Source: Nonomuraea sp. MG754425
GTDB taxonomy: Bacteria > Actinomycetota > Actinomycetes > Streptosporangiales > Streptosporangiaceae
Assembly (NCBI RefSeq): GCF_021699195.1
Contig: NZ_SSXE01000047.1
Location: 1 to 51,777, forward strand
Direction: 5' to 3'
DNA length: 51,777 nt
Under the pieces are notes generated by a model. The model was given only the letters and a program-made list of their open reading frames with translations, had not been told where the DNA came from and made no database searches. Position numbers and translations under genes: made by a program. Shown in pieces: positions 41,861 to 50,090 of the stretch; position 1 is the stretch's first letter; each line of letters starts with the position of its first letter.

Positions 41861-42772
41861 GTGAGCGTTTCCACCGGGACTCCGACGTACGCGAGCCCCG
41901 TCGATCACGTCGCCTACGGCCAGTACGGCCCGGGGCGGCTGCACCTGTCACCGGGCTGGGGGCGTCCCCTCTACCCCTTCCAGGACCGGATCACCGCCGA
42001 CGGCTCCAGCGGCCTGCGCGCCGAGCCGGGCCGCTACCACCTCTACGTGGCCTGGGTCTGCCCGTACGCGCACCGCGCCGCCATCGTCCGCAGGCTCACG
42101 GGCCTGGAGGAGGTCGTGTCGCTGTCGTACGTGGACGACGAGCGCGACGGCCGCGGCTGGGCCTTCCGGCCGGGCCGCGGCCCCGACCCGGTCAACGGGT
42201 TCACCCTGCTGGAGCAGGCGTACGACGCCACCGAGCGGGGCTACGCCGGCCACATCTCCGTCCCGGTCCTGTGGGACAGGGAGCAGGGCCGGATCGTCAG
42301 CAACAACTTCCCCGACATCACCCTCGACCTGGCCACCCAGTTCGAGCGGTGGGCGGACCCCGCGGCCGACCTCTACCCGGCGCCGCTGCGTCCCGAGATC
42401 AACAAGCTGAACGCGTGGATCCAGAGCGACGTCAACGCCGGCGTCTCCCGCGTGGCCCGCGCCCACGGCCAGGAGCGGGAGCGGGAACGCCACCGGGTGG
42501 TGGCCGCGCTGGAATGGCTGGACGAGCGGCTGGCCGGCCGCCGCTTCCTGACCGGCGACACGGTGACCGAGGCGGACGTGCGGCTGTGGGTGACCCTGGC
42601 CAGGTACGACGCCGCGTACAACCGCGAACACCGGATCACCGAGTGGGACCTGTCCGGGTTCGAGCACCTGTGGGGTTACGCCCGCGACCTGTACCGGCGT
42701 CCCGCCTTCCGCGAGACCACCGAGGGCCTGCCCGCCGCCTGGGACGCCCCCCACGGGCGAGGCACGCGATGA
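41861..42772 (+). CDS. Glutathione transferase xi-like (glutathionyl-hydroquinone reductase-like) protein
   Basis: The 303-aa protein has a thioredoxin-like N-terminal domain with the xi-class motif WVCPYAHR (Cys67). It then has the conserved HISVPVLWDREQGRIVSNNFPDI, and an all-helical GST C-terminal domain (LNAWIQSDVNAGVSRVARA, EWLDERLAGRRFLTGD). The xi class reduces glutathionyl-quinones through this Cys. Actinomycetes mostly use mycothiol, so the thiol partner may differ. GTG 41861 is preferred because GGAG lies six bases upstream; it gives a start VSVSTGTPTY. It sits between the flavin reductase and the first monooxygenase, stop overlapping the next ATG. Confidence 0.87.
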   Translation: MSVSTGTPTYASPVDHVAYGQYGPGRLHLSPGWGRPLYPFQDRITADGSSGLRAEPGRYHLYVAWVCPYAHRAAIVRRLTGLEEVVSLSYVDDERDGRGWAFRPGRGPDPVNGFTLLEQAYDATERGYAGHISVPVLWDREQGRIVSNNFPDITLDLATQFERWADPAADLYPAPLRPEINKLNAWIQSDVNAGVSRVARAHGQERERERHRVVAALEWLDERLAGRRFLTGDTVTEADVRLWVTLARYDAAYNREHRITEWDLSGFEHLWGYARDLYRRPAFRETTEGLPAAWDAPHGRGTR

Positions 42773-44109
42773 GCCCCGCCGCCCGCGGGACGGGCCGCAA
42801 GCAGATCCACCTGGCGGCCCACTTCCCCGGCGTGAACAACACCACCGTGTGGACCGACCCCCGCTCGGGCAGCCAGATCGACTTCGCCTCCTTCGTCCAC
42901 CTGGCCAGGACGGCCGAGCGCGGCAAGCTCGACTTCTTCTTCCTGGCCGAGGGGTTACGGTTGCGCGAGCTGAAGGGCCGCATCCACGACCTCGACGTGG
43001 TGGGCCGGCCGGAGTCGCTGACCGTGCTCAGCGCGCTGGCCGCCGTGACGCACCGCCTCGGCCTGGCCGGGACCGTCAACGCCACCTTCAACGAGCCGTA
43101 CGAGCTGGCCCGGCGCCTGTCCACGCTCGACCACCTCAGCGGCGGCCGGGCCGCCTGGAACGTGGTGACCACCTCCGACGCCTTCACCGGCGAGAACTTC
43201 CGCCGCGGCGGCTACCTCGACCGCGCCGACCGCTACGAGCGGGCCGCCGAGTTCGTCCGCCTGTCCAAGCTGCTGTGGGACTCCTGGCAGCCGGACGCGG
43301 TGCTCGGCGAGCAGGACGAGGGCCGGTTCGTCGGCGCGGACGCCATCGGCGCGGTCGAGCACCGGGGCGCGCACTTCTCCGTCGAGGGCCGCTTCACACT
43401 GCCCCGGGCCCCGCAGGGCCACCCCGTCATCATCCAGGCCGGCGACTCCGCCGAGGGCAGGGAGTTCGCCGCCGCCGGCGCCGACGTGATCTTCACCGGC
43501 CACGGCTCGCTGGAGGACGGCAAGCGCTTCTACGCCGACGTCAAGGGCCGCCTGGCCCGGTACGGCCGCGAGCCGCACCAGCTCAAGATCATGCCCGGCG
43601 TGACGTTCGCGCTCGGCGACACCGAGGAGGAGGCCGCCGAGCACGCCGCCGCCATCCGCCGCAGCCAGGTCGGCCCGCAGACCGCCATCGCCTTCCTGGA
43701 ACAGGTGTGGGGCCGCGACATGTCCGCCCACGACCCCGACGGGCCGCTGCCCGACATCGAGCCCGACCTGTCGGAAGGCGTCAGCCAGGGCCGGGTCCCG
43801 GTCAAGGACCGCGCCGCCGTGGCCGCCAAGTGGCGGGCCCTGGCCGAGGAGAAGAACCTGTCGATCCGCGAACTGGTCATCGAGGTGACCGGCCGGCAGA
43901 CGTTCGTCGGCACGCCCCGCACCGTGGCCCGGCTCATCGACCAGCACGTGCAGGCCGACGCCGCCGACGGGTTCATCCTCGTCCCGCACCTGACGCCCGG
44001 CGGGCTCGACGACTTCGTGGACCGCGTCGTGCCGCTGCTGCAGGAACGCGGCGTCTTCCGGGCCGACTACACCGGCGCCACCCTGCGCGAACACCTGGAG
44101 CTGGGATGA
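42769..44109 (+). CDS. NtaA/SnaA/DmoA-type FMN-dependent monooxygenase
   Basis: The 446-aa protein is the NtaA/DmoA branch of the luciferase-like fold. It shows KQIHLAAHFPGVNNTTVW at the N-terminus, the TIM-barrel motifs FASFVHLARTAERGKLDFFFLAE, GLAGTVNATFNEPYELARRL, DHLSGGRAAWNVVTTSD and AGDSAEGREFAA, and GQTFVGTPRTVARL near the end. Members use FMNH2 from a partner reductase to cleave C-S or C-N bonds (dimethyl sulfide, nitrilotriacetate, other organosulfur compounds). The start overlaps the GST stop (ATGA). The substrate is inferred to be an organosulfur compound from the leader peptide and neighbours. Confidence 0.92.
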   Translation: MSPAARGTGRKQIHLAAHFPGVNNTTVWTDPRSGSQIDFASFVHLARTAERGKLDFFFLAEGLRLRELKGRIHDLDVVGRPESLTVLSALAAVTHRLGLAGTVNATFNEPYELARRLSTLDHLSGGRAAWNVVTTSDAFTGENFRRGGYLDRADRYERAAEFVRLSKLLWDSWQPDAVLGEQDEGRFVGADAIGAVEHRGAHFSVEGRFTLPRAPQGHPVIIQAGDSAEGREFAAAGADVIFTGHGSLEDGKRFYADVKGRLARYGREPHQLKIMPGVTFALGDTEEEAAEHAAAIRRSQVGPQTAIAFLEQVWGRDMSAHDPDGPLPDIEPDLSEGVSQGRVPVKDRAAVAAKWRALAEEKNLSIRELVIEVTGRQTFVGTPRTVARLIDQHVQADAADGFILVPHLTPGGLDDFVDRVVPLLQERGVFRADYTGATLREHLELG

Positions 44110-45299
44110 CCGCCGAAGCCGGGAGAACCGTGCACCTCGCCGTCGCGCTGGACGGCGCCGGCTGGCACCCGGCCGCCTGGCGGGAGCCGACCGCCGCCCC
44201 GCGCGCGCTGTTCTCCGCCCGCTACTGGGCCGGGCTGGTCGCCGAGGCCGAGCGCGGGCTGCTCGACTTCGTCACCATCGAGGACGCCCTCGGCCTGCAG
44301 TCCACCCTGCCGGACGGGCTCGACGAGCGCACCGACCAGGTGCGGGGCCGCTTCGACGCGGTGCTGCTCGCCGCCCGGCTGGCGCCGCTCACCAGCCGGA
44401 TCGGGCTCGTGCCGACCGCCACCACCACCCACACCGAGCCGTTCCACGTGGCCATCGGCATCGCCACGCTCGACCACGTCAGCGGCGGGCGCGCGGGCTG
44501 GCGCCCGCAGATCTCCGCCCGCTCCTTCGAGGCCCGCCACTTCGGCCGCAGGCGACTCCCGCCGCTCGACACGGTGCTGAACCGGCCGGGCGGGGCCGAC
44601 CTGTCCGCCCACCCGCACGTCCGCGACCTGTTCGAGGAGGCCGGGGACGTGGTGGAGGCGGCGCGGCGGCTCTGGGACAGTTGGGACGACGACGCCGAGA
44701 TCCGCGACGTGGCCACCGGCCGGTTCATCGACCGGGACAGACTCCACTACACCGACTTCGCCGGGCGCTTCTTCTCGGTCAGGGGGCCGTCCATCACACC
44801 CCGCCCCCCGCAGGGCCAGCCGGTCGTGGCCGCGCTGGCGCACGCGCGGCTGCCGTACGAGTTCGCGGCGGCCCACGCCGACGTCGTCTTCGTCACGCCG
44901 GGCTCGGCCGAGCAGGCGCGCGCCATCGTGACCGAGATCAGGGAGCTGTCCCCGCACGTGCAGATCTTCGCCGACCTCGTCGTGTTCCTCGGCGACGACG
45001 CCGCCCGGCGCAAGGCGCGACTCGACGAGCTGGACGGGGCCGAGCTCAGCTCCGACGCCGCGATCTTCACCGGGCACGTGCGGGACCTGGCCGAGCAACT
45101 GCTCGACTGGCAGGGCGCGGGCATCCAGGGGTTCCGGCTGCGGCCGGGGGCGCTGCCGTACGACCTGTGGCAGATCGCCTCGGGCCTGACGGCCGAACTG
45201 CGCGCCCGGCAGGCGTTCAGAAGCCGGTACGAGGCCGACACGCTGCGCGGGCTGCTCGGCCTGCCCCGCCCGGCCGGCCGCCACGCGGAGGCACGATGA
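44106..45299 (+). CDS. LLM-class flavin-dependent oxidoreductase
   Basis: The 397-aa protein belongs to the luciferase-like family but lacks the N-terminal Lys/Gln block of NtaA enzymes. Visible are RYWAGLVAEAERGLLDFVTIEDALG, GLVPTATTTHTEPFHVAIGI, DHVSGGRAGW, RLWDSWDDDAEI and HYTDFAGRFFSVRGPSITPR, ending RQAFRSRYEADTLRGLLGL. DxVSGGR is the family FMN-site motif. It overlaps both neighbours by four bases, so it is probably made stoichiometrically with them. It likely acts on a different sulfur substrate or as a subunit; unproven. Confidence 0.88.
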   Translation: MTAEAGRTVHLAVALDGAGWHPAAWREPTAAPRALFSARYWAGLVAEAERGLLDFVTIEDALGLQSTLPDGLDERTDQVRGRFDAVLLAARLAPLTSRIGLVPTATTTHTEPFHVAIGIATLDHVSGGRAGWRPQISARSFEARHFGRRRLPPLDTVLNRPGGADLSAHPHVRDLFEEAGDVVEAARRLWDSWDDDAEIRDVATGRFIDRDRLHYTDFAGRFFSVRGPSITPRPPQGQPVVAALAHARLPYEFAAAHADVVFVTPGSAEQARAIVTEIRELSPHVQIFADLVVFLGDDAARRKARLDELDGAELSSDAAIFTGHVRDLAEQLLDWQGAGIQGFRLRPGALPYDLWQIASGLTAELRARQAFRSRYEADTLRGLLGLPRPAGRHAEAR

Positions 45300-46342
45300 A
45301 ATTCCTGCTCATCACACTGATCACGCACACCGGCGGGTCGCCGACCGAGCGGTTTCGCGAGGTCGTCGGCACCGCGGTGCTGGCCGAGGAGCTGGGCTTC
45401 GACGGGTTCGGGGTGGGGGAGCGGCACGAGCGGCCGTTCATCTCCTCCTCGCCGCCCGTCGTGCTCAGCCACATCGCGGCCAGGACGTCCAGGATCCGGC
45501 TGTTCACCTCCGTCACCACGCTCAGCCTGCTCGACCCCGTCCGGGCCTACGAGGACTACGCCACCCTCGACCACCTGTCGGGCGGCCGGCTGGAACTGAT
45601 CATCGGCAAGGGGAACGGGGCCGCGCAGGCCAGGCTCTTCCACGTCACCGCCGAGGACCAGTGGGAGCGCAACCGGGAGTCGTACGAGCTGTTCCGCCGC
45701 CTGTGGCGGGAGGACCGGGTCACCTGGGAAGGCCGGTTCCGGCCGTCGCTCACCGACGCCGAGACCTGGCCGCGGCCCCTGCAACGGCCGATCCGCGTCT
45801 GGCACGGCAGCGCCACCAGCAAGGAGTCGGCCGACCTGGCCGCCCGCCACGGCGACCCGCTGTTCTCCGCGAACGTCACCAACCCCATCGACCCCTACGC
45901 CGAACTGATCGAGCACTACCGGGAACGCTGGGCCCACTACGGCCACGACCCGGCCGGCGCCCTGGTCGGAGCCGGGACGGCCGGCTACTACGCGGCCAGG
46001 ACCTCCCAGGAGGCCGTCGCCGCCTACCGTCCCGTCTACGACGCCCGGGTGGCGCTGCAGCGGCGGCTCGGCCTGCCGGTCGTCTTCCCCACCCTGGAGG
46101 ACGCGATCGAACGCAGCTCCATCCTCGTCGGCAGCCCACAGCAGATCATCGACAAGGTGCTGCGCTACCACAAACGCTTCGGGCACGAGGTGATGCACCT
46201 GCACGCCGACGCCGACGGCCTCACCCCGGAGCGGCACCGGGCCACGCTGGAACTGTTCCAGGCCGAGATCGCGCCCGCGCTGCGCGCCGAGATCCCCAGC
46301 AGGCCGCTCGCGGCGGACACCGTCGCCGGAGGTGTCTCATGA
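45296..46342 (+). CDS. LLM-class flavin-dependent oxidoreductase
   Basis: The 348-aa protein starts MKFLLITLITHTGG and shows LAEELGFDGFGVGERHERPF, LFTSVTTLSLLDPVRAYEDY, DHLSGGRLELIIGKGNG and VGSPQQIIDKVL. This is a canonical 330-350-aa luciferase-like monooxygenase; GERHE followed by SP.V.LS is typical of group with flavin and sulfonate-related members. It overlaps the preceding and following genes by four bases (ATGA). A third LLM follows, so the operon holds several paralogous monooxygenases fed by one reductase. The substrate is unknown. Confidence 0.9.
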   Translation: MKFLLITLITHTGGSPTERFREVVGTAVLAEELGFDGFGVGERHERPFISSSPPVVLSHIAARTSRIRLFTSVTTLSLLDPVRAYEDYATLDHLSGGRLELIIGKGNGAAQARLFHVTAEDQWERNRESYELFRRLWREDRVTWEGRFRPSLTDAETWPRPLQRPIRVWHGSATSKESADLAARHGDPLFSANVTNPIDPYAELIEHYRERWAHYGHDPAGALVGAGTAGYYAARTSQEAVAAYRPVYDARVALQRRLGLPVVFPTLEDAIERSSILVGSPQQIIDKVLRYHKRFGHEVMHLHADADGLTPERHRATLELFQAEIAPALRAEIPSRPLAADTVAGGVS

Positions 46343-47439
46343 CGCTGTCCATCCTCGACCTCGCGCCCATCCCGTCGGGGAAGACGGCCGGCGACGCGCT
46401 GCGCAACACCATCGACCTCGCCCGCCGGGCCGAACGGTTCGGCTACCGCCGCTACTGGGTGGCCGAGCACCACTTCGCCCCCGGCGTGGCCGGCTCCGCG
46501 CCCGCCGTGCTGATCGGGCTCATCGCGGCGGCCACCGCCACGATCCGGGTGGGCTCGGGAGCCGTGCAACTCGGCCACCAGACGCCGCTGGCGGTCGTCG
46601 AGCAGTTCGGGCTCATCGACGCCCTCCACCCGGGACGCATCGACCTCGGCATCGGCCGCTCCGGTCAGCGCCGCGCCGAACTGGCCGCCCGCCCGGCGGC
46701 CCCCGCGCCCCGGCCCGCCGGGCCGCGCGTCGTGGACGGGCTGCTCATCCCGCCGCCGTTCGACTTCTCCGCGCTCGTCAGCCACCCGCAGCTCGCCCAC
46801 CACGCCACCCTGCTCCAGCAGCCCGGGGCCCAGACCCCCGACTTCGCCGGGCAGATCGACGACGTGCTCGCCTTCCTCGACGGCACCCACGAGGCGCACG
46901 CCGTCCCCGGCGAGGGCGCGGACCTTCAGGTGTGGATCCTCGGCAGCAGCGGCGGGCAGAGCGCCCAGGTGGCGGGGGAGCGCGGGCTGCCGTTCGCGGC
47001 CAACTACCACGTCAGCCCCTCCGGCGTGCTGGACGCCGTCGAGGCCTACCGCAAGGCGTTCAAACCGTCCGGCGAGCTGGCTGAACCGTACGTCGTCGTC
47101 TCCGCCGACGCGGTCGTCGCCGAGGACGAGGCCACCGCCCGCGAACTGGCCTCGCCCTACGCCCTGTGGGTGCGCAGCATCAGGACCGGCGCGGGCGCCA
47201 TGCCGTTCGCCACGCCCGCCGAGGCCGCCGCCCACCCCTGGACCGACGCCGACCGCGAACTGGTCAAGGACCGCGTCGACACCCAGTTCGTCGGCTCGCC
47301 CGGCCAGGTCGCCGAGCGGCTGCGCGTGCTGCAGCGGGTGACCGGGGCCGACGAGCTGCTGGTCACCACCATCACCCACGATCACGACGACCGCGTGCGC
47401 TCGTACGAGCTGCTCGCAGAAGCCTGGAACCGCCGGTGA
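46339..47439 (+). CDS. LLM-class flavin-dependent oxidoreductase
   Basis: The 366-aa protein starts MTLSILDLAPIPSGK. It has the family motifs LARRAERFGYRRYWVAEHHFAPG, IRVGSGAVQLGHQTPLAVVEQFGLIDALHPGRIDLGIGR, QVWILGSSGGQSAQVAGERG and FVGSPGQVAERLRVLQ. The AEHHF and GSGxVQLGHxxPLxVxEQF elements place it with the LLM subgroup often annotated as MsnO8-like. It follows the previous LLM with a four-base overlap; the transporter lipoprotein gene overlaps its stop by four bases. Function in organosulfur use is inferred. Confidence 0.9.
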   Translation: MTLSILDLAPIPSGKTAGDALRNTIDLARRAERFGYRRYWVAEHHFAPGVAGSAPAVLIGLIAAATATIRVGSGAVQLGHQTPLAVVEQFGLIDALHPGRIDLGIGRSGQRRAELAARPAAPAPRPAGPRVVDGLLIPPPFDFSALVSHPQLAHHATLLQQPGAQTPDFAGQIDDVLAFLDGTHEAHAVPGEGADLQVWILGSSGGQSAQVAGERGLPFAANYHVSPSGVLDAVEAYRKAFKPSGELAEPYVVVSADAVVAEDEATARELASPYALWVRSIRTGAGAMPFATPAEAAAHPWTDADRELVKDRVDTQFVGSPGQVAERLRVLQRVTGADELLVTTITHDHDDRVRSYELLAEAWNRR

Positions 47440-49034
47440 AGCGCATCGTTCCCGCACTCCTGCTGGCCCTGACGGCGTGCGGCGCGCAGCCCGCCGCCGA
47501 GCAGGCCGCACCCACCTCCCTGACCTGGGCCGTCGAGACCCAGCCGATCACCCTCAACCCGCAGCAGTGGTCGCAGAACAAGGTCAGGCTGCTCGTGTTC
47601 AACCAGTTCGACGCGCTGCTGTCGCGGGCCCAGGACGGCTCCTTCGGCCCCTGGCTGGCCAGGTCGTGGCAGGTGTCGGACGACGAGCTGACCTACACCC
47701 TCGAGCTGCGCGACGACGTCACCTTCCACGACGGCGCCACGTTCGACGCCGCCTCGGTCAAGGCCAACCTCGACCAGTTCCGGGTGCCCGGATACAACGC
47801 GGCCGTGTCCTCCATCCAGCTCAGGGCGTACAAGGAGGCGAAGGTGATCTCGCCGACCACGCTGGAGATCACCCTCACCGAGCCGGACGCCCTCTTCCTC
47901 GACTTCCTCGCCTCGCCCTACGCCGGGCAGATCTCCCCCAAGTCGCTCAAGAGCGCCAGGGACCTGAAGTTCGGCGGCCCCGACCTGGTCGGCACCGGGC
48001 CGTTCGTCCTCGACCGGTACGTGCAGGGCCAGGAGATCCACTACCGCCGCAACCCGGCCTACAACTGGCCGCCCGCCTCGGCCGCCCACCAGGGCCCCGC
48101 CCACCTCTCGGAGATCACCTACCGGTTCCTGTCCGAGGCCGCCGTCCGCGTGGGCGCGCTCACCTCCGGCCAGGTGCAGGTCATCGAGGGCGTGCCCGCC
48201 ACCGAGGCCGCCCTGATCAAGAAGGACCCGGGCCTCACCCTGCACACCGCGCTCAACTCCGGCACGTCCTTCTCCTACTACTTCAACACCTCCCGCCCGC
48301 CCTTCGACGACCAGCGCGTACGGGAGGCATTCCGCGAGGCCGTGGACGTGGACGCGGTGCTGCGCTCGGTCTACCAGGACACCGCGACCAGGGCGTGGAG
48401 CGTCGTCGGCAAGGCGAGCCCGTTCTACGACGCGAGCCTCGAACGCGCCTTCGGCGGCGACGTCGCCAAGGCCAACGCGCTGCTCGACGCGGCCGGCTGG
48501 AAACAGCGCGACGCCGAGGGCTACCGGGTCAAGGACGGCAAGCGGCTGAGCGCGCGCACGTTCGCCTCCGCGGCCTACGTCCGCGACCGCCGCGACATCC
48601 TCGCCCAGGCCGTCCAGGCCCAGGTCAAGCAGAACGCGGGGATCGACTTCCAGGTCAAGATCGTTGACGCGGGGACGGCGGAGAAGGCGCTCGACGAGAA
48701 CGACTACGAGATCTTCGAGAACTCCCGCGGCGACTCCGACGCCGGAGCCGCGCTCAACCTCCTCCTGCCGGGCAAGGGCGCGCTCAACCGCACCCACTTC
48801 TCCGACCCGGAGCTGGAGAAGTGGATCGCCGAGGCGTCGGCCACCTCCGACCAGGCACGGCGCAAGGAGCTGTACACCAAGGTGCAGCGGACGGTGGTGC
48901 GGGACGAGGCCATCGTGTTCCCGATCTACGTCCCGGCCGACCAGATCGCCGCGCAGCGGAGCGTGCAGGGGCTCGGCTTCGACCCCGCCTCCGGCACCCC
49001 CGCCGCCGCGTACGACGTACGGATCGGCACGTGA
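47436..49034 (+). CDS. Peptide/nickel-type ABC transporter substrate-binding lipoprotein (family 5)
   Basis: The 532-aa lipoprotein has a short signal with LTAC (Cys15) and the family 5 SBP fold. It shows LARSWQVSDDELTYTLELRDDVTFHDGATFDAASV, GTGPFVLDRYVQGQEIHYRRNPAYN, the SYYFNTSRPPFDDQRVREAF segment and ending YDVRIGT. It imports a peptide-like or modified small molecule, possibly sulfur-containing, given the operon. GTG 47436 overlaps the LLM stop. Its own TGA overlaps a 50-aa repeat ORF (GTGA) that leads into the permease. Confidence 0.9.
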   Translation: MKRIVPALLLALTACGAQPAAEQAAPTSLTWAVETQPITLNPQQWSQNKVRLLVFNQFDALLSRAQDGSFGPWLARSWQVSDDELTYTLELRDDVTFHDGATFDAASVKANLDQFRVPGYNAAVSSIQLRAYKEAKVISPTTLEITLTEPDALFLDFLASPYAGQISPKSLKSARDLKFGGPDLVGTGPFVLDRYVQGQEIHYRRNPAYNWPPASAAHQGPAHLSEITYRFLSEAAVRVGALTSGQVQVIEGVPATEAALIKKDPGLTLHTALNSGTSFSYYFNTSRPPFDDQRVREAFREAVDVDAVLRSVYQDTATRAWSVVGKASPFYDASLERAFGGDVAKANALLDAAGWKQRDAEGYRVKDGKRLSARTFASAAYVRDRRDILAQAVQAQVKQNAGIDFQVKIVDAGTAEKALDENDYEIFENSRGDSDAGAALNLLLPGKGALNRTHFSDPELEKWIAEASATSDQARRKELYTKVQRTVVRDEAIVFPIYVPADQIAAQRSVQGLGFDPASGTPAAAYDVRIGT

Positions 49035-49180
49035 TCGGGCACGAGGCGCGGGTCCGGCAGGTGATCGGGCGCGGTGTGCGGGTCGGGCGCGTGATCGGGC
49101 ACGGCGTGCGGGTCCGGCAGGTGGCCGGGCGTGAGGTGCGGGCCCTGCGCGTGGGCGGGCGCGGCGTGCGGAGCCGGGCG
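49031..49180 (+). repeat. Five 30-bp tandem repeats between transporter genes
   Basis: Five units of 30 bases each, starting GTGATCGGGC or a variant, at 49031, 49061, 49091, 49121 and 49151. Units 1 and 3 are the most similar. Because the unit is a multiple of three, expansion keeps the reading frame and the GTG start of the next gene. There is no spacer pattern, so this is not a CRISPR array. Confidence 0.85.
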
Positions 49181-49183
49181 TGA
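49031..49183 (+). CDS. 50-aa decapeptide-repeat mini-protein bridging two transporter genes
   Basis: A frame of exactly five 10-residue repeats: VIGHEARVRQ, VIGRGVRVGR, VIGHGVRVRQ, VAGREVRALR, VGGRGVRSRA, then TGA. GTG overlaps the lipoprotein stop (GTGA) and the stop overlaps the permease GTG (GTGA), so no base is non-coding between the two. It may be a translated coupling linker or a real small membrane-proximal peptide. Its origin as DNA slippage of a 30-bp unit is clear; whether it is expressed is not. Confidence 0.5.
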   Translation: MIGHEARVRQVIGRGVRVGRVIGHGVRVRQVAGREVRALRVGGRGVRSRA

Positions 49184-50085
49184 TCCGGCGGCTCGGCGCG
49201 GGCCTGGCCGTCCTTTGGGCCGCCGCCACCGCGTCCTACCTCGCGCTGCTGGCGGCCCCGGGCGACACCGTGGACATCCTCGTCGGCGACGGGATCGACA
49301 CGCCGGAGATCCGGGCCGCGATCATCGCCGAATGGGGGCTGGACCGGCCTGAGATCGTCCAGTACCTGGCGTACCTGTGGCGGCTGCTGCACGGCGACCT
49401 CGGGCGCTCGTACCAGTTGCAGCGCGGCGTCGGCGAGATCCTGGCCGCCCAGGTCGGGCCGACCGCCGAGCTCACGCTCGCCGCCGCCGCGGTCGGGGTG
49501 ACGCTGGCCCTGGTGATCGCCGTCGGCACGGCCGGACGGGGACGGCTGGCGCGTGGCGCGGCCTCGGCCGCCGAACTGGTCGCGGTGTCGGTGCCGCCGT
49601 TCCTCATCGGGATCGTGCTGCTGGCCGTCTTCTCCTTCACGCTCGGCTGGTTCCCCGTCTCGGGGGCGGCGGGGCCGTCCGCGCTGGTGCTGCCCGCGCT
49701 CGCGCTCGGGCTGCCCATCGCGGGCGTGCTCGGCCAGGTGCTGCGCGGCGGGCTCGAACGGGCGCTGGAGCAGCCGTTCGCGGTCACCGCGCGGGCGCGC
49801 GGGCTCACCGAGCGGGCCCTGGTCGCGCGGCACGCCCTGCGGCACGCGCTCATCCCCGCGGTGACGCTGGCCGGCTGGTTCACCGGCTCCCTGCTCGGCG
49901 GGGCCGTGATCACCGAGGTGCTGTTCGGACGGCCGGGACTCGGCCGCGTCGCCATGGACGCCGTCACCGGCCGCGACATGCCGGTGGTGATGGCCGTCGT
50001 GCTGCTGTCGGCCGTCGTGTACGTGACCATCAGCACGCTCCTGGACCTGGCCTACCGCGCCATAGACCCGCGAATCCGAGGCTGA
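49180..50085 (+). CDS. Peptide-type ABC transporter permease (DppB/OppB-like)
   Basis: The 301-aa permease starts MIRRLGAGLAVLWAAATASYLAL, with the usual GDLGRSYQLQRGVGEILAAQ periplasmic loop. About six helices carry the coupling motif ARGLTERALVARHALRHALIPAVTL, and it ends TEVLFGRPGLGRVAMDAV and a final TM helix. GTG 49180 is inside the repeat ORF's stop (GTGA). It pairs with the DppC-like gene that follows. It is full-length for the family. Confidence 0.92.
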   Translation: MIRRLGAGLAVLWAAATASYLALLAAPGDTVDILVGDGIDTPEIRAAIIAEWGLDRPEIVQYLAYLWRLLHGDLGRSYQLQRGVGEILAAQVGPTAELTLAAAAVGVTLALVIAVGTAGRGRLARGAASAAELVAVSVPPFLIGIVLLAVFSFTLGWFPVSGAAGPSALVLPALALGLPIAGVLGQVLRGGLERALEQPFAVTARARGLTERALVARHALRHALIPAVTLAGWFTGSLLGGAVITEVLFGRPGLGRVAMDAVTGRDMPVVMAVVLLSAVVYVTISTLLDLAYRAIDPRIRG

Positions 50086-50090
50086 CCCGC

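Noticed and set aside
42849..45299. 816-codon alternate frame across two monooxygenases
   Set aside because: The part after 44106 is the true LLM frame; the part before is an Arg/Pro/Gly-rich shadow of the NtaA-type gene.
49031..49180. CRISPR array
   Set aside because: The five 30-bp units are directly adjacent, with no unique spacers, and differ from each other; they are in-frame tandem repeats.
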